NCBI GenBank assembly: GCA_900104375.1
Contig: LT629302.1
Span: 682,001-746,000, forward strand
Direction: 5' to 3'
Length of the DNA: 64,000 nucleotides
Source of the DNA: Flavobacteriaceae bacterium MAR_2010_188
GTDB taxonomy: Bacteria > Bacteroidota > Bacteroidia > Flavobacteriales > Flavobacteriaceae
Shown in pieces: positions 1-9,724 of this stretch. How positions within the stretch are numbered: the stretch's first letter is position 1; the number at the start of each line of letters is the position of its first letter. The notes under the pieces were generated by a model. That model did not search any database. It worked only from the letters and a program-made list of their open reading frames with translations, and was not told the DNA's origin. The translations under genes were made by a program, and so were the position numbers.

Positions 1-129
1 GGACAAAAAGTATACTTTTCATACCATATACATCTTGAGTAAAGCAAGCTGTTTGACGAAAATATTGAGAAGGTCAACAAACTAATATTCAGAATAATAA
101 TTGATACAATATCAGATAAGGAAAACTCT

Positions 130-2360
130 TTAAAAGTCCGCTTTTAGACTCACCATAGCTAGCCTACCGATAGATGGAGAGCCAACAAATTCTATCTGAC
201 GGGTATTAAAAACGTTAGACATATTGAAATTGAAGAGCAAATTTTTATTCCAACGATATTCTGCTCCAAAATCAAAAGTTGTGAATCCGCCCAAAGGTCC
301 ATAATTAAAATTTTTCGGAGGGGTTCTTGTTCCAGCACCTTCGGCGCTTCCAACCTGATTTCCACTATAAAAATCATATTCTTGAACCATTCTAGCACCA
401 AAAGACAGAGCGAGATGGTCCTTCAAAAGATTTTCAAATGTTAGAAGAGCAATTCCTCTATGATTTGGTGCATTAATACTTTTTTCGTCTTGAGCTATTA
501 CACCATCCTTGTTAGCATCATTTTCTTCAAACTTAGCATTGAGCCAAGAATATTTAACCGCTAATTGAACAGATGGCAAAAGAGTGTAACTTAACCCTAA
601 ATCCAGACCATATACTTTGGCCTTACCGTAATTAAAGAAAGTAAAAAAGGTAGCTCCTTGCAGAGTATCATTGCTTACCGTACCTGCTAAATTTGGATTA
701 TGGTTCACTTCAATACCATTTACGGATAGGGCTCTACCACCAACAGGGAGTGAGGGCGTTATAAAGTTTTTGCTTGTACCATAATAGGCATTAGCATCCA
801 CCCATAGTTTTTGGGTAGGCTGCTCTTTAAAACCCAATTCCCATGTATTAACTTCTTCCACTTTTAAAGGCTGGGTAGTACGCACAGACGCTGGATCATT
901 AACGATTGAATTATTCGGAATATATGAAATACCTGTTCCTCCATTACCAAAGAAAAAATCTTGAATACTGGCATACTGATTCTGTATGGATGGCCGAGCA
1001 TAGGCTTTTGCCCAACCAAATCGAATATTTCCCTGAGCAAGATCTTTTACCAAAGTTAACTTGGGGGCAAACAAATCCTTGAAGTTATCATTATTATCAT
1101 AACGTATCGCCCCAATAAGACGCAAATCAGTAAGAATGCTTTTTTCAAGTTGTAAAACGGCCCCAATCTGGGAGACAGAAATATCACCAGCTTCTCCAAC
1201 CAAGGTAGTCCCATTATCGGTGTTGGGGCGTGCGTTTTCAAAATCCAATCCTGCAACTAGAAATAATCCAGCTTCCGAAAAGTTGGTATTATATTGAAAA
1301 TCAGCATTAAACCTCCTGCTTTTCTCTTTAAAGCGTACGGCATTTAAAGCAAACTGTTCCGCTTCGTCTGGGGGTAAATATAACGGACCTGGCTGTGTTC
1401 TCATCCAATAGATCTGAGTATATCCGCTCAGGGTATAGCTCTTACCAAGCGTGCCCCAAGTATTGTACACATTGGCATAGAAATGGGGACTTTTGTATCT
1501 GGCTTGTAAAAAGCTGTAGCCTACGCCTCTCATTTGATTACGACCCGAAGTGGTAACCTGTAAAAAATCATTGCTGCTTGCTCCCCCCGAAACCACGATT
1601 TCAGTTTTGGGGTTAATGTTGTAATAGAGATGACCTTCCCCCGAAGATGACGAAAGTCGAAATCGACATTACGCTCAGGAATTCCTTTAGGAGGCCTTCC
1701 GACATACACACTATCAACAAAATTAAATTCTTGCCCGCTGGCATATTCTCCAGTGATTTTCCAGGCCCAATTCTCATTTATTTTCTGAGCGTGCCTTAAT
1801 CTCCCACTAAACTGTTGTTGATTGCCGGCACTCAATGAAACAGATGTTCCCGGAGAGAGGCGTGGATCTTTGGTGATTGTATTGAACACTCCGTTATGTG
1901 CATTGGGTCCATATAGGGCCGTTTGCGGTCCTACCACAATTTCTATTTGCCGGATATCATCCTTTATTGTTGTACCATTATTAAATACAGGTAAACCCCC
2001 ACTTAAGGGAGAGTTACTTATTCGTCCATCTACAATCTGGAGTATTTTATTATTAAAAGCACTGTTTAACCCCCTCGCATTAAAAGTTGTACCATCTACC
2101 CCATAACGCGTAAATTCCACACCTTGAAGTTTTGCGAATAATTCACCGGTATTTGATCCGGCAAACCGATTAATGTCCTTAGAGGTAATAACTTGTATGG
2201 AAGCTGGTGCCCGGGTTATTTTTTCGGGACGTAGAAGTGCCGTGATTACCACTTCGGAGAGTGTGTCGATTTGAGTTTCTTTTTCTGGCTCTTCGTTTTG
2301 TGCCGAAACAATTTGTATTAAAAAAAAGGGGAGGAGGAAAAAAATTGCCGATTTCTTCAT
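130..2360 (-). pseudogene. TonB-dependent outer-membrane receptor, split by a one-base frameshift
   Basis: Outer-membrane active transporter of the TonB-dependent receptor family; substrate unknown. The 5' part has a signal peptide (ending near VSAQ), then a plug domain with SEVVITA and the LQIVDGR and VVGPQTALYGPNAHNG-type segments. The 3' part is a beta-barrel ending in the terminal Phe expected for an outer-membrane protein. The two halves are in different frames. They join cleanly if the run of five C at 1638-1642 (G on the coding strand) had six bases, giving about 743 residues without interruption. I use the ATG at 2360 (MKKSAIFF) rather than the ATG six codons upstream because it puts the signal peptide at the N-terminus. 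This could be a true lesion, a phase-variable tract or a sequencing error; the rest of the gene is undamaged. Confidence 0.85.
1638..1642 (-). other. G5 homopolymer at the frameshift point of the TonB receptor
   Basis: Adding one G here restores a continuous receptor frame running GEGHLYYNINPKTEIVVSGG. A G6 run lies about 55 bp downstream in the same gene (1583-1588), so the region contains two short G tracts. Confidence 0.7.
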
Positions 2361-2585
2361 AAGACAAGATTTTACCAAAACGCTATTCTAGCGTATGGGA
2401 TGAGGGATTGAGTTTTACCTTTTTCATTGTAATATTTTCTTGTTGAATTTAGAACGTATATATTCTCCTTCTTGCGATACATAACCCTAAATAAAATTAA
2501 GCATTTTTTTATTAAGAATATTCTTTAAATATAAATTTATCAACTAAAAATCAGTTAGTTAAACTGTACTATAACCAATCCTCAA

Positions 2586-3320
2586 TCATTCTTTTTGACC
2601 TGCAAGAATCGGAGAGTTCGGTATTGCATTATACGCATAATCCTTGATGACCCATTCTGTTTTGCTTTTTACTGTTAAACGCGCCCATGCATAATGGATA
2701 TCTTCTTTTATAAGAAATCTAATACCGAGGTATTTATCCTCTTTATCTTTCCATTCGTCATAGCAGCTAATTCTACCCGCGTGACAATTACCTATAGTAA
2801 ATATTACATTACTATGATAAAATTCGCCATGATCTGAATAAGAGGGAAGGGCAAATATTTCTCTGCCAGCGTCAATCGGGACTACGCTAACAAACCAATC
2901 CGCAACAGAAATTACTGAGTTGTCCTCCGTCTGTTCTGATTTTAGTTCTAAATAAACATAGTCCTGATATTCATAAAACACAGATTTCAGGTTAAAATCA
3001 ATAATACCGTCATTGTTTAAATCAAGTAAGTAAAAATAACCGCGGTTTTCGCTGATAAAATCTGGCTCAATATCCGTGTAAATAATATCAGATGAGTAAT
3101 CAACCTTCGGTGTTCCATTGTCATCAGGATGCTCGTTGTCATCAGGTGATCCATTATCATCGGGTAATTGATTTAAAATTGTTTCTACCTCATCCGTCTT
3201 AGAACAGCAAACAACTAAAAGAAGACAGCTCAGTAAAAGTATTGAGCCCCAACTTAACATCAATCGGAAATGTGATTTAAATTTTCTTGCATATAAGGTT
3301 GCCACCCGTTTTGTTTTCAT
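2586..3320 (-). CDS. Lipoprotein, first of four tandem paralogues
   Basis: Predicted exported lipoprotein of 244 residues; function unknown. A basic N-terminus precedes a hydrophobic stretch ending LLLVVCCSK, a lipobox followed by Ser-Lys. After the cysteine comes a tract with three DDN(G/E)xPDDN repeats (about residues 53-70), absent from its neighbours. The family core follows: IIYTDIEPDF, a DLNNDGIIDFNL segment resembling an EF-hand-like Asp/Asn-rich calcium loop, then a Trp/Asp-rich C-terminal region with YAWARL and KDYAYNAIPNSPILAGQ. It is the most diverged of the three lipoprotein copies. Intergenic spacing and leader sequence match the next copy, indicating tandem duplication. Confidence 0.75.
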   Translation of the reverse strand: MKTKRVATLYARKFKSHFRLMLSWGSILLLSCLLLVVCCSKTDEVETILNQLPDDNGSPDDNEHPDDNGTPKVDYSSDIIYTDIEPDFISENRGYFYLLDLNNDGIIDFNLKSVFYEYQDYVYLELKSEQTEDNSVISVADWFVSVVPIDAGREIFALPSYSDHGEFYHSNVIFTIGNCHAGRISCYDEWKDKEDKYLGIRFLIKEDIHYAWARLTVKSKTEWVIKDYAYNAIPNSPILAGQKE

Positions 3321-3410
3321 GAATATAATTTTTATTGTTCATAATAAAATGTTTATAGTAGTTGTCTGTCGCAAGTCCCAATTTATTTAATTGATTAATA
3401 TTCATTATAC
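3321..3410. repeat. Intergenic segment duplicated with the lipoprotein genes, copy 1
   Basis: These 90 bases between copies one and two are nearly identical to 4086-4175, differing at only a few positions. With the genes, this defines a tandem duplication unit of 765 bp. The segment presumably carries each copy's own promoter or leader. Confidence 0.8.
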
Positions 3411-4085
3411 CTATTCCATTTGACCTGCAAGTATGGGCTTATTAGGCGTTGCATTAAAGGCATAATCTTTTAAGACCCAATCGGTAGGGCTTGTTAAACT
3501 TAATCGCGCCCATCCGAAATGAGTCTTCCCATCTACAATAAATCGTAGGCCAAGGAACTTGTCGTTTTTATCTTTCCAATCCAAATAACAGCTTGTGTCA
3601 CCACCAAAACAATCTCCAATTGTAAAAAAGCCCCAACTTTCATAAGCTTCGCCATTTGAATAACCACTAAGATTGAAAATTTCCCTATCACTATCTAGAG
3701 GTACTGGGTTTGAATACCATGGGCTAATCGAAATAATACCATTACCAGCATTTGTCGATGTTATCTCTAGAATGTCTACCATTTCCCAATAATCATCAGA
3801 TCGGTATCTCAAAGTAAAATCAATAAATAAATCATTATTTAAATCCAGCTCATAAAAATCGTATTTATGTTCACTAGTGTAATCGGGCTCAATATCAGTA
3901 TAGATAATTTGTGATCGGTTATCAATTGGTGATATCTCGCCAACGGTTTCCACATCATCACCTTTAGAACAGGAAACGAGCAAGATCACAGAGCTGAGGA
4001 GAAGTATCGAACCCCTGTTTAGGATATTGCGGAATGTAGATTTAAATTTTCTTGCATATAAGGTTGCCACCCGTTTTGTTTTCAT
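3411..4085 (-). CDS. Lipoprotein, second tandem paralogue
   Basis: 224-residue predicted lipoprotein with lipobox LLVSCSKGDD. It shares the paralogue core with its neighbours: IIYTDIEPDYTSE, DLNNDLFIDFTL, SGYSNGEAYESW, a paired Cys region (GDCFGGDTSCYLDWKDKNDKF) and the C-terminal GWARLSLTSPTDWVLKDYAFNA block. It is very close to the third copy (4176-4847), and the DNA between copies is also nearly identical, so duplication is recent. The paired cysteines could form a disulfide; function is not known. Confidence 0.75.
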   Translation of the reverse strand: MKTKRVATLYARKFKSTFRNILNRGSILLLSSVILLVSCSKGDDVETVGEISPIDNRSQIIYTDIEPDYTSEHKYDFYELDLNNDLFIDFTLRYRSDDYWEMVDILEITSTNAGNGIISISPWYSNPVPLDSDREIFNLSGYSNGEAYESWGFFTIGDCFGGDTSCYLDWKDKNDKFLGLRFIVDGKTHFGWARLSLTSPTDWVLKDYAFNATPNKPILAGQME

Positions 4086-4175
4086 GAGTATAATTTTTAT
4101 TGTTCATAATAAAATGTTTATCGTAGTTGTCTGTTGCAAGTCCCAATTTATTTACTTGGTTAATATTCATTATAC
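4086..4175. repeat. Intergenic segment duplicated with the lipoprotein genes, copy 2
   Basis: Second copy of the duplicated spacer; compare 3321-3410. Start-to-start distance of 765 bp equals the offset of the flanking genes. Confidence 0.8.
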
Positions 4176-4847
4176 CTATTCCATTTGACCTGCAAGTATT
4201 GGCTTATTAGGCGTTGCATTATAGGCATAATCTTTTAAGACCCAATCGGTAGGGCTTGTTACGCTTAATCGCGCCCATCCGAAATGAGTCTTCCCATCTA
4301 CAATAAATCGTAGGCCAAGGAACTTGTCGTTTTTATCTTTCCAATCCTCATAACACTCGATGTTACTGTCAAAACAATCTCCTATTGTAAAAAAGACCCA
4401 ACTTTCATAGGCTTCACCATTTGAATAACCACTTAGATTGAAAATTTCCCTATCACTATCTAGAGGTACTGGGTTCCAATACCATTGGCTAATCGAAATA
4501 ATACCATTGTTATCATTTGAAGATGTGGTTATTTCCAACCATTCATAAGAATTATTATCAGAATCTGATTTCAATGTAAAATCAATAGACTGGTCATTGT
4601 TCAAATCCAGTTCATAAAAATCATGCAAATTTTCACTAGTGAAATCCGGTACCATATCAGTATAGATTATCTGAGATGGGTTATCAATTGGTGATATCTC
4701 GCCACCCGTTTCCACATCATCACTTTTAGAACAGGATACGAACAAGATCACAGAGCTGAGGAGAAGTATCGAACCCCCGTTTAGGATATTGCGGAATGTA
4801 GATTTTAATTTTCTTGCATTTAGGGTTGCCACCCGGTTTGTTTTCAT
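4176..4847 (-). CDS. Lipoprotein, third tandem paralogue
   Basis: 223-residue predicted lipoprotein (lipobox LFVSCSKSDD), nearly identical to the second copy over its leader and C-terminal half. Differences concentrate around residues 70-110, after the DLNNDQSIDFTLKS segment. That pattern would fit diversification of a surface-exposed region after duplication, but this is only inference. Its start follows a different upstream sequence from copies one and two, suggesting it is nearest the boundary of the duplicated block. Confidence 0.75.
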   Translation of the reverse strand: MKTNRVATLNARKLKSTFRNILNGGSILLLSSVILFVSCSKSDDVETGGEISPIDNPSQIIYTDMVPDFTSENLHDFYELDLNNDQSIDFTLKSDSDNNSYEWLEITTSSNDNNGIISISQWYWNPVPLDSDREIFNLSGYSNGEAYESWVFFTIGDCFDSNIECYEDWKDKNDKFLGLRFIVDGKTHFGWARLSVTSPTDWVLKDYAYNATPNKPILAGQME

Positions 4848-4970
4848 AAAATGATATTTAAATGTTATTGAGAAGTTTTGCCAATGTTTTTTAACACTTC
4901 GAGATGGTCTCCATGTTTTCTGCTATTTTGATGGTTGGTCCCTGAAGAAGTTTTTTATTTAATTTTTTTT

Positions 4971-5807
4971 TCAATGAATTAGGACTTTCCTTTTTATAGG
5001 GAATGCAGAATTTTCGGCTATCAGCTCAATTACATAAAGTCCAGAATTTAAATTCTCGAAATTGATTTTATTATCAAACTTTTCCAGATGACCGTCGATT
5101 ATCTTTTGTCCATTTAGAGCATATAGATTATAGTTGCTATAATCGACAAGATTGTATACGGAGACATTTTTATGGGAAACGATAATCTTAACTTCCTTAT
5201 GATTGGCTTCTTCCCAGCTTAGAACCATTTCACCTGTAATTATAGCTTCATTGGGTGTAGCATTATAAGCATAATCCTTAACGATCCATTCAGAAGGACT
5301 AGTCACCTCTATCCGCGCCCAGCCGTAATGTTTTAGACCATTTATAAGAAATCGAAGGCCAAGATACCTGTCATTTTTGTCTTTCCAATCAAAATAGCAG
5401 CCCCCACTTTCGTTAGAGCAACCACTTGCGAAAAAAATTCCATAAACATCATACCCCACGGAATAACCATAAAGTATGGAATATGGAATATTAAAAACTT
5501 CGCTAGAATTCTCCAGAGGCACGGGGGCTGATTCCCAAGGAAAAAAAGAAATAATTCCATTAAAACCATTAGGGTTTCCTTCAATCTTCAAATAATCACC
5601 ACTAGATAATAATGATTGCAAAGTAAAATCAACAATTTGATCATTATTTAAATCCAAATTATATAGGTCACCAATCTTTGCACTAGTGAAGTCTGGATCA
5701 ATATCCGTGTAGATTATTTGGCCTTGTACGATTGGCGCATATGTCCCCAGGATAAATAAAACCGCCCATCTTAAGGAGTGGGTTTTAATATGTAATTTGC
5801 TTTTCAT
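4971..5807 (-). CDS. Secreted paralogue with a type IX secretion sorting domain
   Basis: 278 residues. It has the same core as the three neighbouring lipoproteins (IIYTDIDPDFTS, DLNNDQIVDFTL, YDWKDKNDRYLGLRF-like block, GWARIEVTSPSEWIVKDYAYNA). The N-terminus, however, is an ordinary Sec signal ending near VQGQ with no lipobox cysteine. At the C-terminus it has an extra 75-residue module ending LNSGLYVIELIAENSAFPIKRKVLIH, typical of T9SS type A sorting domains. So one paralogue is routed through T9SS while the others are lipid-anchored. It is first in the gene order and possibly the ancestral copy. Confidence 0.75.
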   Translation of the reverse strand: MKSKLHIKTHSLRWAVLFILGTYAPIVQGQIIYTDIDPDFTSAKIGDLYNLDLNNDQIVDFTLQSLLSSGDYLKIEGNPNGFNGIISFFPWESAPVPLENSSEVFNIPYSILYGYSVGYDVYGIFFASGCSNESGGCYFDWKDKNDRYLGLRFLINGLKHYGWARIEVTSPSEWIVKDYAYNATPNEAIITGEMVLSWEEANHKEVKIIVSHKNVSVYNLVDYSNYNLYALNGQKIIDGHLEKFDNKINFENLNSGLYVIELIAENSAFPIKRKVLIH

Positions 5808-6047
5808 GACTCGTTGGTTTTTAAGTTATTAGATTAAAAAATATGATTAAATTTAACTCATAACTTAATATCAAATTTTCTTTGTCGACAGACCGTGAAT
5901 AGGTATAGATAAAAACATTAAAACGGTAGATGAAATGTATTTGTCGTGGTTTTGCATATGTCTATCTTAGAACAGCCTAATTATGTAGTGAATGCTCCAA
6001 CCTCGATCATTATATCGATATATTTGAAATAGAAAATACAAGCAAGC

Positions 6048-7211
6048 ATGTCTGTTAGGGAATTTATACTTTCGGATAAAAAATGGTATCGTCTTGGACG
6101 GCACTTGGTTTTTTGGCTTTTTTGGGGTGGCTATTTTACATTTACTCGCTACCTTAATCCTGTCGTCTATATGGCAATGGGGAAATTTCCTGATTTTTGG
6201 AAAACCATAGTAGAAACTTTCTTTTTTCTATTTCCACAGACATTCATTGTCTATCCTGCACTTTATTTTATTCTGCCACAATTTGTTTTTAAGCAGAAAT
6301 ATGTTCGTGCCGTGTTTTGGTTTATCTTATTCTATTTTGTTGCGTTGCTGATACATGCCATTGTGCTAATCTATATTCCTTGGGACAAACTCAATTGGAT
6401 TTCTACCGCTCAGCTATTCTTGACGACCAGCACTTTTCCCCAAAAATTATTCATGGCCTACCTCGGTAGTATACAGGGCTCTCTTACGGCTCTGGCGTTA
6501 GCCTCTAGTTTTAAGATGTTTAAGCATTACTACCAAAAATCTCTGCGAAACCAACAATTGCAAAAAGAAAATTCTGAAGCACAACTTAGACTTTTGATGG
6601 CGCAGGTACAGCCCCACTTTATGTTTAATACCTTAAACAATATCTATTCCCAGGCTCAGGAAGAATCACCGAAGAGTGCCAAGATGATATTAGAACTTTC
6701 ATATATCCTTCGCTACATCCTAGATGAAGGAAAGAAAAATTGGGTTTCTTTAGAAAACGAACTTCAAATGGTGGTAGATTATTTAAACCTAGAAAAGATT
6801 AGGTATGACGAAAAACTCGATCTGCATTATTCTTTTCCGAAAAATGTAATGGACATTTCTATTGCTCCACTGCTGTTGTTGCCTTTAGTAGAAAATTGCT
6901 TTAAGCATGGCGCAAGTAAAATGGTCAATAATCCGTGGATCAACATTAAATCTGAACTTAATGGTCCTATTTTTTCAATTAAATTGATGAATGGCAAGAA
7001 CGAAAACATTTCATTGGACTCGGGCAGGGTAGGAACAGGTATAGAGAACGTTAGGCGTAGGTTAAATTTAATCTATCCAGATAAACATACATTGTCAATT
7101 AAGGAAGATCGGGACATTTATATTGTTGATCTTGCTATTGAGTTAAACGTGGAAAAATCAAACCAAACCCAGACTTCAACCGCTTCTGGTTATGAATATG
7201 CAAAAACCTAA
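6048..7211 (+). CDS. LytS-type sensor histidine kinase
   Basis: Membrane sensor kinase of the His_kinase (LytS/YehU) family, 387 residues. The N-terminal half has about four hydrophobic membrane segments (residues 20-35, 55-78, 88-112, 135-155). A short linker leads to the phospho-acceptor motif QVQPHFMFNTLNNIY with His190. The C-terminal ATPase domain has VENCFKHGASK (N box) and VGTGIENVRRRL (G box). No periplasmic sensor domain is visible, so the input is probably sensed in or at the membrane. Its end overlaps the LytTR regulator by 20 bp, so the two are translated together and form a cognate pair. Confidence 0.92.
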   Translation: MSVREFILSDKKWYRLGRHLVFWLFWGGYFTFTRYLNPVVYMAMGKFPDFWKTIVETFFFLFPQTFIVYPALYFILPQFVFKQKYVRAVFWFILFYFVALLIHAIVLIYIPWDKLNWISTAQLFLTTSTFPQKLFMAYLGSIQGSLTALALASSFKMFKHYYQKSLRNQQLQKENSEAQLRLLMAQVQPHFMFNTLNNIYSQAQEESPKSAKMILELSYILRYILDEGKKNWVSLENELQMVVDYLNLEKIRYDEKLDLHYSFPKNVMDISIAPLLLLPLVENCFKHGASKMVNNPWINIKSELNGPIFSIKLMNGKNENISLDSGRVGTGIENVRRRLNLIYPDKHTLSIKEDRDIYIVDLAIELNVEKSNQTQTSTASGYEYAKT

Positions 7212-7938
7212 ACATATAAATCCTAGATGCCTCATTGTAGATGATGAGCCACTTGCCAGGGATGTACTAAAGCGTTATTTCGCTAAATTACCTGTTTTGC
7301 ATCTGGTAGGCGAATGTAGTAATGCTATAGATGCATTTGTTTTTTTGCAATCGCATGAAGTAGATATTCTTTTTTTGGATATAAGGATGCCAGAATTGTT
7401 GGGTACAGAATTGGTCCAATCCCTTAAGAACCCTCCAAAAATTATCTTTACAACCGCCTATAAGGAATATGCTCTAGATGGTTTTGAACTAGACGCAGTG
7501 GACTATCTCCTAAAGCCTGTCCGTTTTGACCGCTTCCTTAAGGCAGTAAATAAAGCTTTGCCCGGTTTTGAAACTTTTTTAAACACTAACGAACCATTAG
7601 AATCAGATCGAAAATCGGGAATTGATTCTATCTACCTAAGAATCGATAGGAGGCAGGTGAGGATTATTTTAGATGATATCATTTATATTGAAAGTGATAA
7701 AGACTACATAAAAATTTATACCAAGGACAAAATGCATATTTCTAGACAAACAATTTCTTCTATTGAAGCACTCATCAATAAGAATGAATTTGTTCGCATC
7801 CATAGATCATTTATTGTGCCTATCAATAAAATTAAATCCTATACTCATGAACTGGTCGAAATCAATAAGAAAGAACTTCCTATTGGGAAGTATTATTTAG
7901 AACAGTTTTTAAAAATGGTAGGCTCCACCAATCCTTAG
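7192..7938 (+). CDS. LytTR-family response regulator
   Basis: 248 residues: an N-terminal receiver domain with the acidic pair VDDEP, phospho-acceptor Asp63 in LFLDIRMPE, FTTAYKEYA and the conserved Lys in LLKPV. A C-terminal LytTR DNA-binding domain follows (about 145-245; DRRQVRIILDDIIYIES, HRSFIVPINKI). It overlaps the kinase gene by 20 bp and would be phosphorylated by it. Targets cannot be read from the sequence. The tandem surface-protein genes are transcribed divergently on the other side of the kinase and are possible targets, by position only. Confidence 0.93.
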   Translation: MNMQKPKHINPRCLIVDDEPLARDVLKRYFAKLPVLHLVGECSNAIDAFVFLQSHEVDILFLDIRMPELLGTELVQSLKNPPKIIFTTAYKEYALDGFELDAVDYLLKPVRFDRFLKAVNKALPGFETFLNTNEPLESDRKSGIDSIYLRIDRRQVRIILDDIIYIESDKDYIKIYTKDKMHISRQTISSIEALINKNEFVRIHRSFIVPINKIKSYTHELVEINKKELPIGKYYLEQFLKMVGSTNP

Positions 7939-8288
7939 AACTTCAGAGAATAGAGAAAATTGAATAATATTTAGTTACCGTCGTTCAATACCCAAATTCT
8001 TATTTCTCTTCCCATTGAAACCCCAAAAATTCTGGGTTCATCTATCAGCTTCCGCTTGATTGTCTTCCAAATAAATTTTCATCTTAGCTTACTTTCTAAC
8101 AAGTAGCTATACTTCTTCTAGAGATTATATAAATCTCCCTAATCAACTTTTTGGCGCCAAAAGCAATGTTTATTTATCGCAGAAAATCTTATATCTAACG
8201 CAAGTAATTGCTCCTACATCTCATATTTTAAATAGCTATTGTACTTACAAATACCTTTATTCAACTAAAAAAATAATCTCAAAAAATT
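7939..8288. other. Intergenic region without a recognisable gene
   Basis: 350 bp of AT-rich sequence between the response regulator and the haloperoxidase-like gene. I see no ORF of note, no RNA gene and no convincing terminator. It probably contains the 3' end of the two-component transcript and the promoter of the next gene. Confidence 0.5.
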
Positions 8289-9674
8289 ATGAAAACAAAA
8301 CTAAAATTACTCGTTGGATCAATCATCCTAATTACACTATTTAATTGTGAAAAAGAGCCGTTAGATACAACGGAAAATGATGATTACAATTCAGTAGGCA
8401 ATGATTTTAAGACCTACAATAACGGTATGCTAAAATCTTATAGCAACGATGCCGTTATTAAATGGAATGAAGCTTTGAGCACTGTTCTTGATAATAAAAT
8501 TCCACAGCCTACCGAAGCTAGAATTTATGTTATGGTGATGCTTGCCATGCACGATGCCTTAAACAACATTGTTCCTAAATATGAAACTTATGGTTTAGAT
8601 AATTTAGATGTGGATGCCAGCGATGTTTCTAAAAAGAATATAGAGGCTATTGCCGATGCCGCAGTGGGACAAGCGGCACATGATATTGTGGTCCGCTTGT
8701 ATCCACCATCCAAAAATAGTATTGATCTTCTGTTAGAAACGTCACTATCCCAAATTTCTGACGTTGATTCTAAAGAAAAAGGTATTTCTATTGGTAAAGC
8801 CGCCGCTTCAGCCATAATCATTAAAAGACAGTCTGATTTTGCCTTAGGGTTCACATCTTTTGTAGGCCCCGTTGGTCCAGGTTTGTACCAAGCAGATTAT
8901 ATGCCCTACGCCATCGCATTTCCCCCAGTTTGGCCAGCTCATGCTGTCTATGGTGCAAATTTGGGAGCATACACTCCATTTGGAATTGAATCTGGAGACC
9001 AGTTTCGGGACGAAGAACCATATGATATCAATTCAGCCGCCTATACCGCAGACTACATCGAAGTAAAAACGGTAGGTTGCAATGGTTGCCAAGATAGGAC
9101 CGCAGAACAGACCGAGATTGCCTCATTTTGGCACGAAAGCAATGCCAGCATGATGAATAGAATTGCTAGAATTTTGGTAACCCAACAAAACTTAAATGGA
9201 TGGGAAGCTGCCCGAGTGTTGGGACTTGTACAAATGTCGGTGATGGACTCTTACATCACTTCTTTTGACGGATATTACTATTATAATTTTTGGAGACCAA
9301 TTACCGCAATTCGAAATGGTGACTCAGATGGAAATCCTGATACAGTTGGGAATCCTAGTTGGTCAGCATTATTCACTACGCCACCAACACCAGAATTCCC
9401 TTCTACCCATGGATATGCAAGTGGCGCTACAGTAGCTGTACTTCAGCTTTATTTTAAATCTGAAACATCACCTTTCACACTTACAAGCCCATACTATTTA
9501 CCTGGAGTTGAGAGAACGATGAATACTCTCGAACAAATTGCCGATGAGTGTTCTGTCTCAAGGATTTATGCCGGTCTTCATTTTAGACATTCTACTGAAG
9601 TATCGCAATATCAGGGATACGAATTAGGTCAATATGTTTTTGAGAATAATTTGAGACAGTTGAAGAATAAATAA
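8289..9674 (+). CDS. Vanadium-dependent haloperoxidase / PAP2-superfamily lipoprotein
   Basis: 461 residues with lipobox ITLFNCEKE, so lipid-anchored outside the cytoplasm. The mostly helical body ends in a PAP2/vanadium-haloperoxidase active site: PEFPSTHGYASGA (phosphate/vanadate-binding Ser-Thr-His motif) followed about 60 residues later by SRIYAGLHFRHS (Arg and catalytic-type His). Proteins of this layout are annotated as vanadium-dependent haloperoxidases in Bacteroidetes, but the same fold serves acid phosphatases. Halide specificity cannot be judged here. The next gene, another lipoprotein, starts 50 bp downstream and may be co-transcribed. Confidence 0.85.
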   Translation: MKTKLKLLVGSIILITLFNCEKEPLDTTENDDYNSVGNDFKTYNNGMLKSYSNDAVIKWNEALSTVLDNKIPQPTEARIYVMVMLAMHDALNNIVPKYETYGLDNLDVDASDVSKKNIEAIADAAVGQAAHDIVVRLYPPSKNSIDLLLETSLSQISDVDSKEKGISIGKAAASAIIIKRQSDFALGFTSFVGPVGPGLYQADYMPYAIAFPPVWPAHAVYGANLGAYTPFGIESGDQFRDEEPYDINSAAYTADYIEVKTVGCNGCQDRTAEQTEIASFWHESNASMMNRIARILVTQQNLNGWEAARVLGLVQMSVMDSYITSFDGYYYYNFWRPITAIRNGDSDGNPDTVGNPSWSALFTTPPTPEFPSTHGYASGATVAVLQLYFKSETSPFTLTSPYYLPGVERTMNTLEQIADECSVSRIYAGLHFRHSTEVSQYQGYELGQYVFENNLRQLKNK

Positions 9675-9724
9675 TTATTAAACTTAATCAAACAGACCGC
9701 TTGATTATTTAAATCTAAAAAGCC

